DNA of 64,000 bases from Anatilimnocola aggregata (GTDB lineage Bacteria; Planctomycetota; Planctomycetia; Pirellulales; Pirellulaceae). Of the stretch, positions 37,065 to 45,202 are shown piece after piece. The DNA lies in NCBI RefSeq assembly GCF_007747655.1, contig NZ_CP036274.1, positions 310,001 through 374,000 of the forward strand. The letters are read 5' to 3'. Under the pieces are notes generated by a model. That model saw only the letters and a list, made by a program, of their open reading frames with translations, was not told the DNA's origin and ran no database searches. Made by a program: the position numbers and the translations under genes. The stretch's first letter is position 1. Every line of letters starts with the position of its first letter.

Positions 37065-37130
37065 GGCGTGTAGCAGATGACGGCGGCTCCCGCGATCTTT
37101 GACGGCACCGGACTCACGAGTTGCTCCTGC

Positions 37131-37222
37131 CGACTAACGACCGCAATCACCCGGCCGCGACGAGAGATTGTCCACTTGAAAACGCCCGACTTCGCGGCTC
37201 GGGTGCATTGCTTGGTTATGCG
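37131..37222 (-). other. Integron-type attC site B
   Basis: On the minus strand the site begins CGCATAACCAAGCAATGCAC and ends GGTGATTGCGGTCGTTAGTC. The arms GCAATgCACCCGaGCCGCGA and its partner GCAATCACCCGGCCGCGA (as read on plus) pair with two extrahelical bases, the hallmark of attC hairpins that integrase reads as a folded single strand. Its R'' CGCATAAC is the exact complement of the first bases of the cassette (GTTATGCG at 37919-37912), 8 of 8. Confidence 0.8.
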
Positions 37223-37899
37223 TATTCTGTGACACCGATATGACGATCAAAGTCTAGCTTTTCGGCGTCAGACATACGAGCACGATTGTACCGCAAGGAG
37301 AAACCACCAGTGAGGCGGCCGTTCTCGTTGACCATCCAGTCCATCAATTCTTCGAGTATCACGACGTGTCGAATGCCGGTTGTGTAGTTCGGAAGAGTGT
37401 CCGGAACTTCGAACAGTTCTGCAGTGAAGTTGTCGCCTTCAGTAGCGGTGTTGTTGAGCCACATGAATGCGCTGTTATCGCCATCCACAAGTTTTGTCTT
37501 GATGAGAGCGTCGGGCCGTGGCGTACCGTCCGATGGAAGCATTGCGCGAAACCGCTCGATCGATTCTTGGGCGTCCAAAATTGTTTGCTGATATGCCGGG
37601 TCACCTGATCGGACATGGTCGAAGCGTGGACCGGGATCAATGTCCGGTTTGCGGCCCATGTCGCGGCGAGCCATTTGCCAATCATGCCAGCAGTTTTCCG
37701 GATCGATGTCACGGTATCCGCGGCTATCGTCCATTTTGCGGGCATCATCGGCTTCCATCATGATGCAGGCCCCGCTGTCGCGAATCGCGTGAACTTCGTC
37801 CCGTGTCAAAGGCGTGCCTTTCTTGTCTTCCGCGTGGACAAGAAGAACCACAAGCGCTGGCATGAAGACGGGCACAAGATCGTCGGTGTCAGAATTCAC
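37216..37899 (-). CDS. DUF2314-like cassette protein
   Basis: A 227-residue protein with a GTG start. The N-terminal part (LVPVFMPALVVLLVHAEDKKG, then a DIDPENCWHDWQMARR block) and the C-terminal 95 residues (NSAFMWLNNTATEGDNFTAELF, DWMVNENGRLTGGFSLRYNR) resemble DUF2314-type proteins, whose role is not known. The TAA stop codon lies inside the R'' of attC site B, as is common for integron cassette genes. It is driven by the R2 copy B promoter 50 bases upstream of the start. Confidence 0.78.
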   Translation of the reverse strand: MNSDTDDLVPVFMPALVVLLVHAEDKKGTPLTRDEVHAIRDSGACIMMEADDARKMDDSRGYRDIDPENCWHDWQMARRDMGRKPDIDPGPRFDHVRSGDPAYQQTILDAQESIERFRAMLPSDGTPRPDALIKTKLVDGDNSAFMWLNNTATEGDNFTAELFEVPDTLPNYTTGIRHVVILEELMDWMVNENGRLTGGFSLRYNRARMSDAEKLDFDRHIGVTEYA

Positions 37900-37916
37900 G
37901 CTAATTCTCTACGCAT

Positions 37917-38043
37917 AACTAGTTATTCTCTTGCGCAGCAAAAGTGGTAGCGTAAGCCGGTGCTTCTTGCCGGTCAATGTTCGAAGCTGCTGCAGCAGAG
38001 CGGTTTCGCTCCAGTTGAAGGTTTGATGATTGACCGGGCAATC
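37917..38043 (-). promoter_or_regulatory. R2 repeat copy B: attI-like region with cassette promoter
   Basis: TTGACC at 37977-37972 and TACGCT at 37954-37949 on the minus strand are 17 bases apart and point into the DUF2314-like gene, with the same spacing as in copy A. Identity to copy A ends at AACTAGTT, where the cassette begins as GTTATGCG. No recombinase gene is found in the 394 bases behind it. Confidence 0.65.
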
Positions 38044-38047
38044 AGTC

Positions 38048-38441
38048 CAACGAGCGTTCAGTCTCAACTGGTCAACCGCGCTTGCGCGGGTGAACTGCGA
38101 AGTTGCCGGAGCAGCAGTTCAGCGGCCGCAAGCGGCTCGGTTAACCGCGCTTGGGTCGCGTCCGAAAAACCTCCCGACCCCCGACATCGTGCTGGCGTGA
38201 ACGCAACCCAAATAGAGCCGAGGGTATCGACGTAAGTTGCGAATAGTTCTTTCGGGTGGTGTTCAAGAATTGGCTTACTGAGGAGTTGTTTCCCTCGGGA
38301 AATGCGCTGGTTGACCACCCGAAAGAATGGCCGATAGTTGGACAAGTTGGTGGAGATTTCAATGGCTCGCGCGAAGTTACGTCGCGAGCGGGGTTGGTTG
38401 GCCTGCACTAAAATCGCTCGGTTCAGATTTGCGCGAGGAAG
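38048..38441. other. Intergenic region behind R2 copy B
   Basis: No gene is recognised in these 394 bases. It holds one dispersed AACCTCCCGACCCC motif near 38165 and a region around 38130-38150 rich in AACCGCGC-type inverted segments. It is where an integron integrase gene would be expected if R2 were a complete attI, but nothing integrase-like can be translated from it. Confidence 0.5.
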
Positions 38442-39695
38442 TTACTTCCGTTCGGCCCACACTTGCACGAGCTCGCTGCAGACTTCGGTGGCGGCGACCA
38501 TTTCTTCGAGGCAGGTCCATTCGAGGGGCGAGTGTGGGTTGTGTTCGCCGGTCGAGAGGTTGGGGGTGGGAAGGCCGCGCTCGGTTAGCTGCGAGCCGTC
38601 GGTGCCGCCGCGAATGATGGTCAGCTTGGCTTCGCGGCCGAGGCGGGTGTGAGCTAGGTCGGCATAAGCGGCCGCGCGGGGCTCCTTGGCAAGGCCATCG
38701 CCCAGGTTGCGATATTGCTTCTTGATGTGGACGTTCACCTTGCAGCCCGGATGTTCTTGCTCGACTTCGCTGGCCAACTTCTGCAGCAGTTCGGCCTTGG
38801 TGGTGAGGCCGGCAGTATCGAAGTCGCGCAGCAGGACTTTCAAACTGGCTTCGGCTACACCGCCGGTCAGATCATAGGGATGCAGGAAGCCTTCACGGCC
38901 AGCAGTCGTTTCGGGCGAATGACCGGCGCGGGGCAAACGATCGAGAAACGTGCCGACCGCGCGGAGGGCGTTGACCATGCGACCCTTGCCAATCGACGGA
39001 TGAATGTTGATGCCAGTCACGCGGACGGTAGCCAGGTCGGCGGAGAATGTTTCGACGTCGATTTCGTTGGCTCCGCTCCCATCGAGCGTGTAGCAGACGG
39101 TGGCATTCAGTTTGTGCAGGTCGACGTGGTCGATGCCGTGGCCGATTTCTTCGTCGCAGGTGAACAGAATTCGGACCGGGCCATGCTCCAATTCGGGCTG
39201 CTCGAGCAAGTGCTGGGCCATCTCCATGATGACGGCGATTCCCGACTTATCGTCGGCACCAAGGAGCGTGGTGCCGTCGGTGGTAACGAGGGTCTTCCCC
39301 TTCAGGTGCTCGAGTTCCGGATTCTCCTTGAGCGTGATCACGCGGGTTTGATCAGCGGGGAGGCGAATGTCGCCACCGGCGTACTTACGAATGACCTGCG
39401 GGCGGACATTCTTGCCTGTCGTCTCGGGAGAGGTATCGACGTGGGCGTTGAAGGCGACGACGGGCGCGGCGACGGTCCCCGCAGCATCGAGCGTGCTCGG
39501 GACGGTCGCATAGACGAGCCCTTCGGTGGTGAACTCAACGTCGGCGAGTCCCATTTCCTTGAGTTCGATCGAGAGCATTCGCCCCAGCACCAACTGGCCG
39601 GGCGAACTGGGATAGGTGCCGCCTGGCTCACCGGCGGTGGTATCGAGTTGCACATACCGGAGAAACCGCTGCAGCAGGCGTTCGGGCTGGATCAT
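38442..39695 (-). CDS. pepT: Peptidase T (tripeptide aminopeptidase)
   Basis: A 417-residue M20-family metallopeptidase. The start at 39695 (MIQPERLLQRFLRYVQLDTTA) matches the standard PepT beginning. Zinc ligands are visible in AFNAHVDTSPET (HxD), TTLLGADDKSGIAVIMEM (the bridging Asp) and FTCDEEIGHGIDHVD (the catalytic EE). The late histidine is in LSTGEHNPHSPLEW. It removes the N-terminal residue from tripeptides in the cytoplasm and has the normal length. Its 3' end directly faces the accessory region. Confidence 0.95.
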   Translation of the reverse strand: MIQPERLLQRFLRYVQLDTTAGEPGGTYPSSPGQLVLGRMLSIELKEMGLADVEFTTEGLVYATVPSTLDAAGTVAAPVVAFNAHVDTSPETTGKNVRPQVIRKYAGGDIRLPADQTRVITLKENPELEHLKGKTLVTTDGTTLLGADDKSGIAVIMEMAQHLLEQPELEHGPVRILFTCDEEIGHGIDHVDLHKLNATVCYTLDGSGANEIDVETFSADLATVRVTGINIHPSIGKGRMVNALRAVGTFLDRLPRAGHSPETTAGREGFLHPYDLTGGVAEASLKVLLRDFDTAGLTTKAELLQKLASEVEQEHPGCKVNVHIKKQYRNLGDGLAKEPRAAAYADLAHTRLGREAKLTIIRGGTDGSQLTERGLPTPNLSTGEHNPHSPLEWTCLEEMVAATEVCSELVQVWAERK

Positions 39696-39829
39696 GGGGA
39701 GGCTCGTGGGTTTAGCAGGTTGTGGGAATTGAAAAGCATCATAGCCGCGCCGGGCGACCAGGTGACAAGGTGAGAGGGGGCAGGAATTTGGCCCCCCAAG
39801 CCGCGTGATAGCTACATTCGGCACTTCCC

Positions 39830-39857
39830 TTGACGCCCGAGCGGGATAACTTAGACT
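39830..39857 (+). promoter_or_regulatory. Putative promoter of tRNA-Leu
   Basis: TTGACG at 39830-39835 and TAGACT at 39852-39857 are 16 bases apart. The tRNA begins at 39871, so a start near 39864 would give a short 5' leader. This is the clearest -35/-10 pair in the region. Confidence 0.55.
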
Positions 39858-39870
39858 AGAACTTCGGCAC

Positions 39871-39954
39871 GCGGTCGTGGCGGAATTGGCAGACGCACCA
39901 GCTTGAGGGGCTGGCGCCAGCAATGGCGTGGAGGTTCAAACCCTCTCGACCGCA
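39871..39954 (+). tRNA. tRNA-Leu, anticodon GAG
   Basis: The 84-base gene folds into a type II tRNA. The acceptor stem GCGGTCG pairs fully with CGACCGC. The anticodon stem CCAGC/GCTGG frames the loop TTGAGGG, giving GAG. A long variable arm with CGCCAGCAATGGCG is as expected for leucine, and the T arm has the loop TTCAAAC. The 3' CCA is not encoded. It reads CUC and CUU codons. Confidence 0.97.
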
Positions 39955-39962
39955 CTTTAAGA

Positions 39963-39991
39963 AGCCCGTAGTTCTGCTGCGGGCTCTTTTT
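39963..39991 (+). terminator. Rho-independent terminator after tRNA-Leu
   Basis: A 9-bp stem (AGCCCGTAG / CTGCGGGCT, one G-T pair) around TTCTG is followed by CTTTTT. It begins 8 bases after the tRNA 3' end and is a standard intrinsic terminator. Confidence 0.9.
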
Positions 39992-40011
39992 ATGCGCGTG
40001 GGGTTTTTTCC

Positions 40012-40077
40012 GTGGGATAGGCTTCCAGCCTGTCGAGATTACGGCGAAGTGCATGACAGGCAAGATGCCTGTCCCAC
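40012..40077. repeat. Dispersed palindromic repeat, copy 2 of 3
   Basis: The arms GTGGGATAGGCTTCCAGCCT and AGGCAAGATGCCTGTCCCAC frame a 27-base centre. The stop codon of the convergent glycosyltransferase (40039-40041) lies inside, so the last 12 or so residues of that protein are repeat-derived. Confidence 0.8.
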
Positions 40078-41394
40078 GGGCGGGGCCACGCGCTCAAGGA
40101 TCTCGAGCAGCACTTCGGCGGCGACGCGGTTGGTCCGCCGCTCGAGCACGGCGATTTGTCCCCGTTCGCGCAACTGCTGGTGCAGTTCGGGATTGGTCAG
40201 CATTTCGTGCAAGCGCTCGGCCAGATGATGGGCGTCTTCGGGGCGGTGCAACAGTCCGCCGCCCAGCTCCGTTAGCATTTCGGGAAATGCCCCATGCGCG
40301 GGCTGAACGACGGGCACACCAGCGGCCAGCGCTTCGAGCACGAAGAGCCCTTTGGGTTCCTGATAGGTCGTGGGGACCGAGAGGACGTCAATCGAACGGA
40401 GTAGATGCAGCTTGCCGGCCCGGTCGACTTCTCCCAGGTATTCGTACTCGTCACGCAGACCCACTTTATCGAACTGCTGAAAAATAGAATGCGCGTAGTC
40501 GTGATTCTGCGCTCCCATCCAGCCGGCAATTTTCAGCTGGGCGTTTTCGGTCCCTGGCATCTTCCGCAACCGGAGCCACGCTTCGGCCAGGATGTGCAGC
40601 CCTTTCTCAGGTGCCAGACGGGCGAGATAGCCGACGGTAGGCGGTCGAGACGTTGTTCCCGCAGTCGTGGGATCAACGGTCACGTCCGGCACGAGATCGC
40701 TGCCATGCACACCGAGCGGCAGGAGGTAAATCTTAGCGCGATCGATGCCCAGGAATTCGCTCATGGCATCGGCGTAGTACCTGCTGTGGGCGAGAAACCC
40801 ATCGACGTGGTCGCTCAGGCGGCGAATCTCGGCCAGTGCCTGCTGGAGATCGGCGGGCTTCAATTCGCGGAGAAAGATATCGTCTCCTTGCAGCAGCACG
40901 AGGACTTTGGCAGGGAGGCGGCGTTTGAGTTCCGGCACACAGCCCGCGGTGAGGATGTTGCTGAAGATGACAATCTCGGGCTGGGCTTCGCCAGCCAGCC
41001 AATCGACCAGGCGATGGACTTCTTTGCTTTGAAAACCCTGTTCGCCCCGCAACATCGAGACGGCGAGCCCGCCCAGTTTTTGATAGTCGAGCTTGCCGCC
41101 GAACCGCGTCGCGAGGTCGATGATCCAGGGGCGGTCGATCCAGCGATCGAGCCAGCTTGGCAACCAGCGAAAGAGGGATGTCTGCTGCTGCAGATAGACA
41201 TTGATCCCGCCGAAGAAGACCTGGTCGAGACTCACATCCTGGTCGTCGGTGCGGATCGGCGTATAGAGCGGGACCAGTTGCACATCGTGACCGAGGGCCA
41301 ACAGCTCGCGAGCCACGGCGTTGTCGTTGAGGCAACTGCCGCAGAACATGCCGGCCGCCCCCGACGTCAGATAGGCGATTTTCCGCAGCGTCAT
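40039..41394 (-). CDS. Glycosyltransferase family 4 (GT-B)
   Basis: A 451-residue GT-B enzyme. The start at 41394 (MTLRKIAYLTSGAAGMFCGSCL) is preferred because it overlaps the upstream gene's stop as ATGA, a sign of coupling, whereas an upstream reading has no conserved residues. The donor-binding half is RPPTVGYLARLAPEKGLHILAEAW and the nucleotide-sugar pocket motif is PTTYQEPKGLFVLEALAAGVPVVQ, as in GT4. The acceptor is unknown; envelope polysaccharide is likely. The C-terminal tail VGQASCLSCTSP is encoded by the palindromic repeat and is probably not functional. Confidence 0.88.
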   Translation of the reverse strand: MTLRKIAYLTSGAAGMFCGSCLNDNAVARELLALGHDVQLVPLYTPIRTDDQDVSLDQVFFGGINVYLQQQTSLFRWLPSWLDRWIDRPWIIDLATRFGGKLDYQKLGGLAVSMLRGEQGFQSKEVHRLVDWLAGEAQPEIVIFSNILTAGCVPELKRRLPAKVLVLLQGDDIFLRELKPADLQQALAEIRRLSDHVDGFLAHSRYYADAMSEFLGIDRAKIYLLPLGVHGSDLVPDVTVDPTTAGTTSRPPTVGYLARLAPEKGLHILAEAWLRLRKMPGTENAQLKIAGWMGAQNHDYAHSIFQQFDKVGLRDEYEYLGEVDRAGKLHLLRSIDVLSVPTTYQEPKGLFVLEALAAGVPVVQPAHGAFPEMLTELGGGLLHRPEDAHHLAERLHEMLTNPELHQQLRERGQIAVLERRTNRVAAEVLLEILERVAPPVGQASCLSCTSP

Positions 41395-42017
41395 GCTTCG
41401 CACTCCGCATTGCCGGACGGCAAAGGCTCTTTGCCGGTAGTAGTCCGTTGAAACTTCTGGCTGGTTGCCAGGTCTCGCCACTGCTTCCAAACAAACAGAA
41501 CCAGCAGCGGCAGCATGGCGGTGACGACCACGATCCCGACAGGTCGAGTGGGCCCAGATTCAAACACAATGGCCCCGTTGAAGGCAATAAAAAACAGAAA
41601 CAAGTAAACCGCTGCTACAACCCAACCTGGCCGGCGAATGGCCAGCCAAAGGCAGGCGACGTCGGCGACCCACAGCAGCAAGAAGATATAGCTGAAGTAA
41701 ATGCCGTCGCCGAAGGCCACACCCAACATCCGTTTGGTTTCGGCCGCCGTATGTTCCCAGGCGTGCGTGTGGCTCCAGTGATGCGTGAACTGAAACGCGC
41801 ACACGACATGGGCAATGAATAATAGGCAGCCTGCCGTCCAAATCCAGCGCAGCCAGCGAAAGGCCCGGTTGCGATTCGCAGTGAACTTAGCCCGCGGTTC
41901 TGCTGTCTGGTCAATGCTCGCACAACGGGCAAGACCTAGCAGGTTTCCTGCCAAATAGGCAGCAAAACAGGCCAGCGCCAGGCGGATTGTCCACTGGGTA
42001 AGAAGCGAACCGAGCAT
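41391..42017 (-). CDS. Hypothetical multi-pass membrane protein
   Basis: A 208-residue protein with about five hydrophobic segments (first LALACFAAYLAGNLLGL, later IYFSYIFLLLWVADVACLWLAI). His-rich elements between the second and third helix (AHVVCAFQFTHHWSHTHAWEHTA) may bind a metal but match no family I know. It is coupled to the glycosyltransferase by the ATGA overlap, so the two probably act together in envelope assembly. Confidence 0.65.
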   Translation of the reverse strand: MLGSLLTQWTIRLALACFAAYLAGNLLGLARCASIDQTAEPRAKFTANRNRAFRWLRWIWTAGCLLFIAHVVCAFQFTHHWSHTHAWEHTAAETKRMLGVAFGDGIYFSYIFLLLWVADVACLWLAIRRPGWVVAAVYLFLFFIAFNGAIVFESGPTRPVGIVVVTAMLPLLVLFVWKQWRDLATSQKFQRTTTGKEPLPSGNAECEA

Positions 42018-42336
42018 TGCAAAACCAGCGTGCCGGTTGAGTTGGGGAGGGCAGAAAGGCGAGTGATGGCTCGCATTCTACCCTGACGCCGTTGCCACGA
42101 CGAACGGTTTTGTGACGAGAAACGAGCTGTTTTTGGTGACCACGGCGCTTAACCGCAATCGGGGGGTTTGTCCATAGCCGGGCGAACCGACGGCGCTAAC
42201 ATATCGTAGTTGCTGATGACGGCAGCGATGGTCCGGAGGATTCGGCACCTGAAATGCAAGGAGGTAGAAGACTGGAGCAACCTTTTAGGTGCAGGCAGTC
42301 GAGGGCGATGAGCCTGTACCAGGGAGAAGAGATAAG
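42018..42336. other. Divergent intergenic region
   Basis: This 319-base region separates the membrane protein gene and the zinc-finger gene. The 75 bases before the zinc-finger start are purine-rich with an AGGGAGAAGAG binding site. No riboswitch or RNA gene was recognised. Confidence 0.4.
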
Positions 42337-42777
42337 ATGAAACGCAGTGACTTTGTTCGAATGATGCAGCAACGATTGACTCAGCGTCGACAGGAACTGC
42401 GCCGGTACCTGGCTGGCGAAGTCAACGAACTGCGTGATAGCGTGCAATCGGGCGTGGGCGATGAGATCGACGTGAGCGTCGATAGCGAACACGCGGCCAT
42501 GCGTTCGCAATTGGCCGACTTCGAAAGCCGCGAACTGAAGCAGATCGATGCCGCGCTCGAGCGCGTCGAAATCGGCCGCTACGGCAAGTGCGACACGTGC
42601 GATAGTTCGATCGGCACCGAACGCCTGCGGGCAGTTCCTTACGTGGCCGATTGCATCGAGTGCGCACGCAAGGCCGAACGGGTTTCGAATCGCAGCCGCG
42701 GCAGCGCGTGGGATCGGTACGGTATGCCGACGGATGAAGAATCGCGACCGAAGGCGAATTACATGAGCGAGATGTAA
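42337..42777 (+). CDS. DksA/TraR-family zinc finger protein
   Basis: A 146-residue protein. The start at 42337 has AGGGAGAAGAG upstream. The N-terminal half is a long coiled-coil (residues 8-75) with two acidic residues at the tip (SGVGDEIDVSVDSE), the part that in DksA enters the RNA polymerase secondary channel. The C4 zinc finger is C85-x2-C88 (CDTC) and C106-x2-C109 (CIEC), followed by a polar tail. It may modulate transcription initiation with or without ppGpp; the typical DksA DxxDxA tip is only partly kept, so the exact role is uncertain. Confidence 0.88.
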   Translation: MKRSDFVRMMQQRLTQRRQELRRYLAGEVNELRDSVQSGVGDEIDVSVDSEHAAMRSQLADFESRELKQIDAALERVEIGRYGKCDTCDSSIGTERLRAVPYVADCIECARKAERVSNRSRGSAWDRYGMPTDEESRPKANYMSEM

Positions 42778-42919
42778 GCTCGTCAGGTCGCGTCCACATC
42801 AAAAACTAGAGGCACCGGCGGTGAGTATTCATCGCCGGTTTTTTTGCGCGCTCGGCGAGCATACAATGGCGGCCTTCATTCGGATCATCCAACCTCACTT
42901 TTCACTCGCGAGCATCGCC

Positions 42920-43360
42920 ATGACTCCCACCGAAAAAGCACAATCCGTCGGCATCACCTTTGTTGAACAGCCCGCCGGTTATCTGAACATGTGCGTAAAG
43001 ACCGGTAACTTGCTGATTACGTCCGGCCACGTCAGCGATACCAAGGGCGTGCTCGGCACGGGACTGACGATTGACGAAGGGTACAAAGCGGCCCGCGAGT
43101 GCGCGGTGAAGATCCTCCGCTCGGTGCATCAGGCCCATGGCACACTCAACGGCCTCAAGGTGCTCAAGGTGCTGGGCTGTGTCTATTCGGCCCCCAGCTT
43201 TACCGAGCAACATTTGGTCATCAATGGCTGTTCTGACCTGTTCCACGAAATCTTCGGCAAGACCACCGACGGCTTTCATGCCCGCTCGGCCCTCGGCTTC
43301 GCCGCGCTCCCCACCGGTGCCGCAGTGGAAGTGGAAGCGATTTTTGAGATCAAGTCGTAA
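42920..43360 (+). CDS. RidA-family protein
   Basis: A 146-residue protein of the YjgF/YER057c/UK114 fold. The start at 42920 (MTPTEKAQSVGITFVEQP) is preferred over an in-frame ATG 33 codons upstream. The pattern LLITSGHVSDTKGVLGTGLTIDEGYKAARECAVKIL and the C-terminal ARSALGFAALPTGAAVEVEAIFE match the subgroup of RidA homologues that keep the trimeric fold but vary in the active arginine. RidA deaminates reactive enamine/imine intermediates; for this subgroup that activity is not certain. Confidence 0.88.
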   Translation: MTPTEKAQSVGITFVEQPAGYLNMCVKTGNLLITSGHVSDTKGVLGTGLTIDEGYKAARECAVKILRSVHQAHGTLNGLKVLKVLGCVYSAPSFTEQHLVINGCSDLFHEIFGKTTDGFHARSALGFAALPTGAAVEVEAIFEIKS

Positions 43361-43386
43361 AAGACCGACCTGTCAGAAAATCAAAT

Positions 43387-44280
43387 TTACCGATACGGCG
43401 GCTTGAGCAAGCCCTCGCGCAGGCCGGCGAAGAGGGCGGCGGCGAGTAGGTCGGCAGTGGTGCCGGGATTGCGCTCGTGGCCATCGCTGCGGAGCCAGAA
43501 GTCGAGATCGGCCAGGGCTTCGTGATAGTGGTCGTCGCCGGGTTGGCCAGCGTTGAGGACTTGGGCCGCATAAGCGCACGTGCGGGCGGCGATTTCGGGG
43601 CCGCACTTGCGGACGATGAGACTATCGGGATGTTCGCTGAGCAGCCGGACATGCTCGCGAATCAGATTGTCTTGCAGCGACCAGCCGTACTCTTGCCCAC
43701 GGAGCAAGCTAGGGAGGATCTCGCCCAGGACTAACTCGAAATTCGTCGCATATTGCTTGGCGACCAGGTCACGCTCGGCTGCCAGGTGCATCGCCGCGAG
43801 CAAGTTTTCCGGCGCTGGGCCGGCGAGGTCCATTTCCTTTGTTTCGCCCAAGCCGCCGGGCTGGGCGAGGCGAATCGCCTCGTAGACAAGTTCACTGTCG
43901 CGCGGCGTGAGGCTTTGCAGAATGGCTGAGATGCCACTGACTAAGGGCTCACCGGCTGGAACCGCAGCCAGCGGCGCGATGAGCAGGACCATGCCCAAAT
44001 TGGTGTTTGTCGGCACCAGCGTGCGCGTGGCTGTAATCGCTTGCAGCACTGCCGCGCCGACGCCAACCTCGCGAGCCCGCTGCATGGCTGGGCCAATCGC
44101 CACAGCGCTCACCACAAAATCGGCAAACGTCAACTCGTCGAAATCCGCCCCCCGGTGCACATTGCCCACCTTGGGAGCCGTCGCTTCCAGCAGGCAGGCG
44201 AGGGTAGCGCATTGGCTGAGAGACAGGGGCACGTTTTGAGTTCTAAGTTCTGAGTTTTGAGACCGGAAGGACTCCGACAT
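43387..44280 (-). CDS. Triphosphoribosyl-dephospho-CoA synthase family protein (CitG/MdcB-like)
   Basis: A 297-residue protein of the CitG family, which makes the triphosphoribosyl-dephospho-CoA precursor of the citrate lyase and malonate decarboxylase prosthetic group. Family marks are LLEATAPKVGNVHRGADFDELTFADFVVSA, NTNLGMVLLIAPLA and PGTTADLLAAALFAGLREG. AGGAAAGT precedes the ATG. The first 16 residues (SQNSELRTQN) come from a short repeat also seen around 44300 and are probably non-essential. No citrate lyase or malonate decarboxylase gene is in the window, so the true substrate may differ. Confidence 0.82.
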   Translation of the reverse strand: MSESFRSQNSELRTQNVPLSLSQCATLACLLEATAPKVGNVHRGADFDELTFADFVVSAVAIGPAMQRAREVGVGAAVLQAITATRTLVPTNTNLGMVLLIAPLAAVPAGEPLVSGISAILQSLTPRDSELVYEAIRLAQPGGLGETKEMDLAGPAPENLLAAMHLAAERDLVAKQYATNFELVLGEILPSLLRGQEYGWSLQDNLIREHVRLLSEHPDSLIVRKCGPEIAARTCAYAAQVLNAGQPGDDHYHEALADLDFWLRSDGHERNPGTTADLLAAALFAGLREGLLKPPYR

Positions 44281-44319
44281 ACTTTCCTCGTGTCTCTGAA
44301 CTCAAAACTCTAAGGTTTC

Positions 44320-45114
44320 TTACAGTCCCAACACGTCGTACATGTTGTACATGCCGGGCTTTTGCTGGGCAGCAAACTTGGCGGCCTGCAGCGCGCCGAG
44401 AGCGTAGCAATCGCGGTTCGAAGCTTTGACGTTGATCTCCAGCGTTTCGCCGAGCAGGCCGAAGATGATGGTGTGCTCGCCCGGGTTGTCGCCGGTGCGC
44501 ACCGCGTGATAACCGATTTCGTTGAGTGGTCGCTTGCCGACGGCGCCATCGCGGCCGTGGCGATGCTCGGTCTGTCCCATCGTGGCGGCGACAATCTCGC
44601 CGAACTTAAGAGCCGTCCCGCTGGGCGAGTCTTCCTTGAAGCGGTGATGCCGCTCGATGATTTCGACATCGACGCCGCTGCTAGTGTTCTTCAGTACCAT
44701 GCCGGCGGTAGCGACGAGTTTCATGGCCAGATTTACTGTAGTGCTCATGCTCGGCGACCAGACGATAGGAATTTCGTTCGACGCGGCATTCAGCCGGGCT
44801 TTGATGTCGTTCGCCAGTCCGGTCGTCGCCATCACCAGCGGAACCTTGCGGCTAAGGCAGGCATCGATGATGTTGCTCGCCCCTTCGGGGACCGAGAAGT
44901 CGATCACAGCCTGCACGTCGCCGTGCAAGGAGCCAGTCAGAGGAACGCCCAGCGCATTCACGCCGGCGAGCAAACCCGCGTCTTTACCCATCTCAGGATG
45001 CTGGGGATACTCCACCGCGGCGACGATTCTTAGTTCGGGATCGACGCTGCCGAGCGCGACGAGCCTGCGTCCCATGCGACCTGCGGCACCGTGAATGGCA
45101 ATGTTGGTAATCAT
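44320..45114 (-). CDS. dapB: 4-hydroxy-tetrahydrodipicolinate reductase
   Basis: A 264-residue enzyme of lysine and diaminopimelate synthesis that reduces 4-hydroxy-tetrahydrodipicolinate with NAD(P)H. The Rossmann motif is IAIHGAAGRMGRRL at the N-terminus. The substrate site EIIERHHRFKEDSPSGTALKFGE carries the conserved His-His and Lys residues of DapB. VIDFSVPEGA and MYNMYDVLGL complete the family pattern and the length is typical. It is upstream of thrC on the same strand, 88 bases apart, so both aspartate-family genes may be expressed together. Confidence 0.96.
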   Translation of the reverse strand: MITNIAIHGAAGRMGRRLVALGSVDPELRIVAAVEYPQHPEMGKDAGLLAGVNALGVPLTGSLHGDVQAVIDFSVPEGASNIIDACLSRKVPLVMATTGLANDIKARLNAASNEIPIVWSPSMSTTVNLAMKLVATAGMVLKNTSSGVDVEIIERHHRFKEDSPSGTALKFGEIVAATMGQTEHRHGRDGAVGKRPLNEIGYHAVRTGDNPGEHTIIFGLLGETLEINVKASNRDCYALGALQAAKFAAQQKPGMYNMYDVLGL

Positions 45115-45202
45115 TGGAAGAGAGGGGCTAGGGACTAGGAGCTAGGAACTGGGGGTAAAGAAGTGCGCTCTTGGCCCAGAACTCAAAACGAAAGAGGTAA
45201 CG

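Noticed and set aside
33684-37073. Two similar 60-residue ORFs (CQRVALCEKARCQV) inside the R1 elements
   Set aside because: Their similarity follows from the repeat itself; the differences between copies do not favour synonymous positions and there is no start signal.
38047-38341. GTCCAAC at 38046 and GTTGGAC near 38336 as an attC pair
   Set aside because: They are about 290 bases apart without paired arms between them, too long for an attC site; a chance match.
38064-38408. Minus-strand ORF of 114 residues as a possible integrase remnant
   Set aside because: It has no tyrosine-recombinase motifs (R...HxxR...Y) and no integron-specific patch.
38715-39773. Plus-strand ORF of 352 residues across pepT
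   Set aside because: It mirrors pepT and has no conserved domain; the M20 metal ligands are on the other strand.
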